Assembly: GCA_934101495.1 (NCBI GenBank)
Contig: CAKORG010000033.1
Coordinates: 1 to 8,003, forward strand
Source of the DNA: an uncultured Bacilli bacterium
GTDB taxonomy: Bacteria > Bacillota_I > Bacilli_A > RF39 > UBA660
DNA: 8,003 bases
Reading direction: 5' to 3'
Made by a program: the position numbers and the translations under genes. Below the pieces are notes generated by a model. It was not told the origin of the DNA and did not search any database. It saw only the letters and a list, made by a program, of their open reading frames with translations. How positions within the stretch are numbered: the stretch's first letter is position 1; each line of letters starts with the position of its first letter. Positions 4,637 through 8,003 of the stretch are shown piece by piece.

Positions 4637-5833
4637 ATGAATAGAGAAGATTTTCCAATGTTAAATGAGGATATAATATATTTAGATAATGGTGCAACTA
4701 GTTTAAAACCTAAGTGTGTGATAGATAAAATGACAGAGTATTATGAAAAATATAGTGCTAATGCTCATCGTGGTGATTATGATATATCATTTAAAGTAGA
4801 TGTTGAATATGAAAACGCTCGTGAAGAAGTAAAAAACTTTATCAATGCCAAATCTAAAGAAGAAATAGTATTTACAAGTGGTACAACAGACTCATTAAAT
4901 ATGATTGCAACAGGTTTCTTTGGCAATTTACTTGAACCAGGTGATGAGATTTTAATTACAACGAGTGAACATGCCTCAAATGTTATGCCTTGGTTTAGAT
5001 TATGTAATGATTTGGGAGCAGTAGTTAATTTTATTCCTTTAGATGACTCACTTCATGTAACTTTAGATAATGTTAGAAAAAGTATTACACCAAATACTAA
5101 AGTAATAGCTTTAGCAGGTATCACAAATGTTGTAGGGGATATTAGACCAATTAAAGAAATTACTAAACTAGCTCATGAACATGATATTTTCGTAGTTCTT
5201 GATGGTGCTCAAAGTGTCCCTCACATTAAAACTGATGTTCAAGATTTAGATATTGACTTTTTAGCTTTCTCAGGACATAAAATGTTAGGACCTACTGGAG
5301 TAGGTGTCTTATATGGTAAGAAAGAATTACTTGAAGAATTAGAACCAGTCAATTTAGGTGGAGGCATGAATGAGTCCTTTGATACAGTAGATACCATGTA
5401 TTATAAAGAATTACCAACTAGATTAGAAGCAGGAACACCAAATATTGCTGGGGTTATAGGTCTAGGTGAAGCCATCAGATATATTAATAAAATAGGTATT
5501 AATAAAATACATGAAAGAGAATTACATCTACGAGATTATTTAATTGAAAAATTAATGCCATTAAGTCATATTGATATAATTAATTTAGAAGCCGATAGTG
5601 GAATAGTAGCATTTAATGTTGAAGGCATATTTAGTCAAGATGTAGCTTACTTCTTAAATAAATATAACATTTGTGTAAGAGCGGGTAATCACTGTGCTAA
5701 GATACTTAAAAATGCAACTGGGGTTACAAATTCACTACGCATAAGTTTATATTTTTATAATACTGAAAAAGAAATAGATGAACTTGTAGAACTACTTAAA
5801 AACAAGCAAAAAATAGAAGACGAAATAATTTAA
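4637..5833 (+). CDS. sufS: Cysteine desulfurase, SufS type
   Basis: This 398-aa PLP-dependent class V aminotransferase-fold enzyme takes sulfur from cysteine, giving alanine and an enzyme persulfide, for iron-sulfur cluster assembly and other sulfur transfer. Key residues are visible. They include YLDNGATS (15-22), SGTTDSLN (81-88), His112 in EHASN, and Asp189 and Gln192 in VLDGAQS. Lys215 in SGHKMLGPTGVGVLYG is the PLP Schiff-base lysine, and RLEAGTPN lies at 262-269. Cys353 in RAGNHCAKIL is the persulfide cysteine, and LRISLYFYNT follows near the end. Type II (SufS) enzymes usually read RAGHHC; here the first His is Asn. Length is normal. GAGGT six bases before ATG fixes the start. A weak TATAGT at 4608-4613 may be the -10. 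No sufU, sufB, sufC or sufD is next to it: the next gene is on the other strand, so it is transcribed alone. Confidence 0.9.
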   Translation: MNREDFPMLNEDIIYLDNGATSLKPKCVIDKMTEYYEKYSANAHRGDYDISFKVDVEYENAREEVKNFINAKSKEEIVFTSGTTDSLNMIATGFFGNLLEPGDEILITTSEHASNVMPWFRLCNDLGAVVNFIPLDDSLHVTLDNVRKSITPNTKVIALAGITNVVGDIRPIKEITKLAHEHDIFVVLDGAQSVPHIKTDVQDLDIDFLAFSGHKMLGPTGVGVLYGKKELLEELEPVNLGGGMNESFDTVDTMYYKELPTRLEAGTPNIAGVIGLGEAIRYINKIGINKIHERELHLRDYLIEKLMPLSHIDIINLEADSGIVAFNVEGIFSQDVAYFLNKYNICVRAGNHCAKILKNATGVTNSLRISLYFYNTEKEIDELVELLKNKQKIEDEII

Positions 5834-5861
5834 TCTTCTATGTAAATGAGTTTAAAAATTG

Positions 5862-5895
5862 GAAAATCTCAAAGGTTTAATCCTCTGAGATTTTC
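5862..5895. terminator. Convergent terminator between sufS and the glycosyltransferase gene
   Basis: A perfect 10-bp inverted repeat, GAAAATCTCA (5862-5871) and TGAGATTTTC (5886-5895), has a 14-base loop. It covers the last codons and stop of the minus-strand gene and is followed on the minus side by CAATTTTTAAAC. The plus side is less T-rich, so it is better for the minus-strand gene but may serve both. Confidence 0.7.
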
Positions 5896-7067
5896 TTATG
5901 CCCTTTAATAGCCTTGTGATATACTTTCAAAATATCTGAAGCAAACACTTCTTTAGAATATTTATAAATACTATTTCTAGCATTTATGCTCATTTCCTTA
6001 TAAAGTTTATCATCATTCATAAGTTTAAAAATATAATCTTTGAATTCATCATTGTTTTTAAATAAATAGCCATTATAATTATGTTCAATCATAGCTTTAA
6101 ATGACTCATCATTAATACATATTGTTGGTTTAGAAGCTGCTAAGCCTTCGATAATTGTAAGTCCTTGAGTTTCAGTTGTGGAAAAAGAAACAACAACATC
6201 AAAAGTATTAAAATAAACAGGTATTAGTGAATAATCAACTTTATCAGTAAATATAACAAAATTATCTAGTTTTAATTCTTTAGTTAATTTTTGTAAATTT
6301 TCTAATTCAGGACCGCCCCCAACTAACATTAGCTTAATATTGTTATTTACTTTAATCATATATTTAATATTATATAGTAATTTATCAAAACTTTTCTCTG
6401 GTGCAATTCTACCAACAGAGCCAATAACAAAATCAGTATCTTTTATTTTATATTTTTTCTTTATTTTAACTATTTCTTTTTTCATTTCTTCATTTAATTT
6501 GAATTTTTCCGTATCAATACCAGTTGGAATAACATTAGCATGTTTTTTTATACCATATTTATTAACAAATAAATCTTTTATTTTATCAGTGGGTACAATA
6601 AGTTCATCACATTTTTTTTCACAATAGTATTTAGTCATTTTAACAACTAATTTTTTAGCTAAATTATTAAAATGTCCATGAGTTACATAATGTACATAAT
6701 CTTCATATAAAGTATGGTATGTATGTACAACAGGTATATTAAGTTTTTTAGCAACAATTCTAGAAAAATAACCAACTCCAAATTCAGTTTGACTATGTAT
6801 TACATCTAAATTCCAACTTTTAATAATCTTCATTGCTTTACTTGAATAAATACCTGTTAATTTAGTTTGATAAATTCCAGTTTTAATTCCAGTCATATAA
6901 ATAATTTTATTTTTTTTATCATATTTAAAACCTTTTCCATATAGATTAGCTGTAACAATATAAACTTCATGATGCATTTTCTCAAGTGCTTCTTTAAGCA
7001 TTTTTATACTTGTAGTAACTCCGGATATATGTGGTTCATAAGCATCTGTGAATATTCCTATTTTCAT
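5877..7067 (-). CDS. GT4 glycosyltransferase, probable 1,2-diacylglycerol 3-alpha-glucosyltransferase
   Basis: This 396-aa GT-B fold enzyme probably adds glucose from UDP-glucose to diacylglycerol on the inner membrane face, making membrane glycolipid or a lipoteichoic acid anchor. The N-terminal acceptor domain opens with MKIGIFTDAYEPHISGVTTSI (glycine-rich loop). It also contains HSQTEFGVGYFSRIVAKKL (91-109) and VVHTYHTLYEDYVHYV (113-128), stretches typical of the Acholeplasma MGS/Enterococcus BgsB branch. The C-terminal nucleotide domain has VIPTGID (179-185), GSVGRIAPEKS (216-226, Arg220 and Lys225 expected to contact phosphates), LVGGGPE (248-254) and an E-x7-E motif (Glu299, Glu307). 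No signal or membrane helix is present, as expected for a peripheral enzyme. GAGGT five bases before ATG supports the start. It is monocistronic here. The exact acceptor is an inference from similarity. Confidence 0.85.
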   Translation of the reverse strand: MKIGIFTDAYEPHISGVTTSIKMLKEALEKMHHEVYIVTANLYGKGFKYDKKNKIIYMTGIKTGIYQTKLTGIYSSKAMKIIKSWNLDVIHSQTEFGVGYFSRIVAKKLNIPVVHTYHTLYEDYVHYVTHGHFNNLAKKLVVKMTKYYCEKKCDELIVPTDKIKDLFVNKYGIKKHANVIPTGIDTEKFKLNEEMKKEIVKIKKKYKIKDTDFVIGSVGRIAPEKSFDKLLYNIKYMIKVNNNIKLMLVGGGPELENLQKLTKELKLDNFVIFTDKVDYSLIPVYFNTFDVVVSFSTTETQGLTIIEGLAASKPTICINDESFKAMIEHNYNGYLFKNNDEFKDYIFKLMNDDKLYKEMSINARNSIYKYSKEVFASDILKVYHKAIKGHKKISED

Positions 7068-7088
7068 ATTTACCTCGTTTCATATAAA

Positions 7089-7117
7089 ATTTTATCATAC
7101 TTTTTTGAATTTTTAAA
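7089..7117 (-). promoter_or_regulatory. Promoter of the glycosyltransferase gene
   Basis: On the minus strand TAAAAT (7094-7089), preceded by TGA (extended -10), lies 17 bases from TTTAAA (7117-7112). The start would fall near 7082, giving a leader of about 15 bases with the GAGGT site. Confidence 0.55.
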
Positions 7118-7166
7118 TAGATAGGAATATCAAAAGTTTAGTTGTAACTGAAACTTCCACGTTATC

Positions 7167-7239
7167 GATAAAATGGGGAGAAATTTACTTTTTCAACGTA
7201 GCCATTTTGTCAAATTTTAATAATGCGTAAACATACCGC
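7167..7239 (+). other. Intergenic hairpins of unknown role, ahead of a T18 tract
   Basis: GATAAAATGG (7167-7176) pairs with CCATTTTGTC (7202-7211), 10 bp with one G-U. Inside it, GAGAAA and TTTTTC can pair. A second small hairpin, GCG-TA (7225-7229) with TA-C-CGC (7234-7239), directly precedes eighteen T. The second hairpin plus T-run looks like an intrinsic terminator, but no plus-strand gene lies upstream. A weak TTGAAT (7105-7110) might start a short RNA. The 343 bases between the two flanking genes (7068-7410) contain no open reading frame I can support. Confidence 0.4.
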
Positions 7240-7257
7240 TTTTTTTTTTTTTTTTTT
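7240..7257. repeat. Homopolymer of 18 T
   Basis: An uninterrupted T tract ends 15 bases before the TATAAT of the surface-protein promoter, so it covers the place of the -35 box. Tracts of this length change by slippage during replication. Confidence 0.9.
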
Positions 7258-7278
7258 AGTTTAAAATAAGTATATAAT
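7250..7278 (+). promoter_or_regulatory. Promoter of the surface-protein gene, -35 region inside the T tract
   Basis: TATAAT (7273-7278) is a perfect -10. Seventeen bases upstream (7250-7255) the -35 position is occupied only by T. The predicted start near 7285 gives a leader of about 125 bases. Confidence 0.55.
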
Positions 7279-7279
7279 A

Positions 7280-7340
7280 AAGTAAAAGTAGTGTGTGATA
7301 GTGTTACAAACTAAAGATGTATAGCGCTATTACTTTACTT
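7280..7340 (+). promoter_or_regulatory. Structured 5' leader of the surface-protein mRNA
   Basis: Bases 7280-7293 pair with 7328-7340 in a 13-bp stem with one bulged A and two G-U pairs. An alternative uses ATAGTG (7298-7303) with CGCTAT (7325-7330), and ATAGCGCTAT (7321-7330) is itself palindromic, so the stems are mutually exclusive. The 5' arm may begin slightly before the transcript start. No known riboswitch motif is recognised. Confidence 0.35.
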
Positions 7341-7410
7341 GAGTTTGAATTTGTATTGTAAATAATTTAGTACAAAATAAACATAATAATGAAAGAATGG
7401 AGAAGTAAAT

Positions 7411-8003
7411 ATGGAAAATCAAAAAACAAAAATAATAAGTATCGTAGCATTGGTAGCATTAGCACTTACAGTGATAACTGCAACGTATGCATATTTTCAG
7501 GCTCAGACAAGTGAAGGTTCACAAACGGATATTAAAATAAATGCAAATACCGTAGATACATTTACATTTGAAACAGGCAATGCAATATCAATTAATTTAG
7601 ATCAAACATCATTTGCAAGTGGAAAAGGAAATATAACTGGAAATACATATGCAAGTGCAAAACTAACAGCAAATAATAAAACAAATAGTGCTACGAATAA
7701 TTATAATTTGTATCTAAATATTTCTGATAATAACTTTGCTTATACACAAAGTACGAGTTATCCAGAAATATTACTTACAATAAAAGATGCAAGTAATAAT
7801 GAAATAACAAGTATATCAGGACTTGAATATAAAATAGTAACAGATGGTAAAGGTGCATCAATATCTGGATTCGATATTACAACTAAAACAGGACTTATTA
7901 CTTTACTTAGTAATAGAGAAATAACAACAACAAGTACAAAAACAGATACATGGAATATAACAGCAACATTTGTAAATTACAATGCAGACCAAAGTAAAAA
8001 TGC
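7411..8003 (+). CDS. Secreted surface protein with SipW-type signal peptide (truncated by window end)
   Basis: The frame is open to the window edge, so only the first 197 residues are seen. Lysines at 5 and 7 precede a hydrophobic core (8-24) ending in ATYAYF (24-29). This resembles the signal peptides of SipW-dependent proteins such as TasA and CalY, cleaved just before or within this motif. The mature part is rich in Thr, Ser, Asn and Ala, contains no cysteine, and alternates short polar strands (LYLNISD, EILLTIKD, WNITATFVNY), suggesting a beta-rich extracellular domain. No repeat, anchor motif or enzyme signature is visible in the portion present. GGAGA seven bases before ATG, and an in-frame stop at 7390-7392, set the start. 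The gene has a 125-base leader and a homopolymer in its promoter. Function as a fibre subunit, adhesin or other wall protein is not determined. Confidence 0.72.
   Translation, partial: MENQKTKIISIVALVALALTVITATYAYFQAQTSEGSQTDIKINANTVDTFTFETGNAISINLDQTSFASGKGNITGNTYASAKLTANNKTNSATNNYNLYLNISDNNFAYTQSTSYPEILLTIKDASNNEITSISGLEYKIVTDGKGASISGFDITTKTGLITLLSNREITTTSTKTDTWNITATFVNYNADQSKN

Noticed and set aside
6340..6627. 95-aa plus-strand frame inside the glycosyltransferase gene
   Set aside because: Antisense shadow of a well-recognised enzyme; no ribosome site or family features.

Overview
The window is very AT-rich and uses TAA, TAG and TGA as stops, with every tryptophan encoded by TGG. Shine-Dalgarno sites are strong (AGGAGG, GAGGT) and start 5-7 bases before ATG. 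This fits a low-GC, walled Firmicute: an uncultured Bacilli or Clostridia lineage, possibly near Mollicutes relatives such as RF39. The assignment is inferred from composition, an FtsW-type SEDS protein, a YjcZ-like tiny membrane protein and a DUF2975-type regulator.

Layout. Bases 29-80 hold the 3' part of an elongator tRNA-Met gene (minus strand) with no 5' half. Next comes a two-gene operon: an HTH regulator fused to a four-helix membrane domain, and an 82-aa helical protein of unknown function. It ends at a terminator shared with a convergent YjcZ-like gene. That gene is divergent from an ftsW-type gene. From about 2880 to 4600 there is an accessory block between housekeeping genes. It holds a DUF3800 protein, a divergently transcribed candidate small RNA, and a complete type III toxin-antitoxin locus (toxI repeat RNA, terminator, toxN). 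Then follow sufS (cysteine desulfurase) and, convergent with it, a GT4 glycolipid glucosyltransferase. The right edge carries an 18-T homopolymer, a -10 box and a structured leader. These precede a truncated gene for a secreted surface protein with a SipW-type signal peptide.

The most interesting system is the toxI-toxN locus at 3836-4555. ToxN/AbiQ-family proteins are RNA endoribonucleases held inactive by short pseudoknot RNAs, which they cut from a tandem-repeat precursor. Here the three repeats, their strong promoter, the intervening terminator and the toxin are all visible. Back to back with it, a TTGACA-N17-TATTAT promoter on the minus strand drives a ~112-nt RNA with its own terminator. 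I cannot assign that RNA to a family. Its predicted single-stranded linker is complementary to the pseudoknot-forming loop of every ToxI repeat. This raises the unproven possibility of a regulatory RNA acting on a type III antitoxin. The second notable signal is the T18 tract at the -35 position of the surface-protein promoter, a classic arrangement for slipped-strand phase variation.
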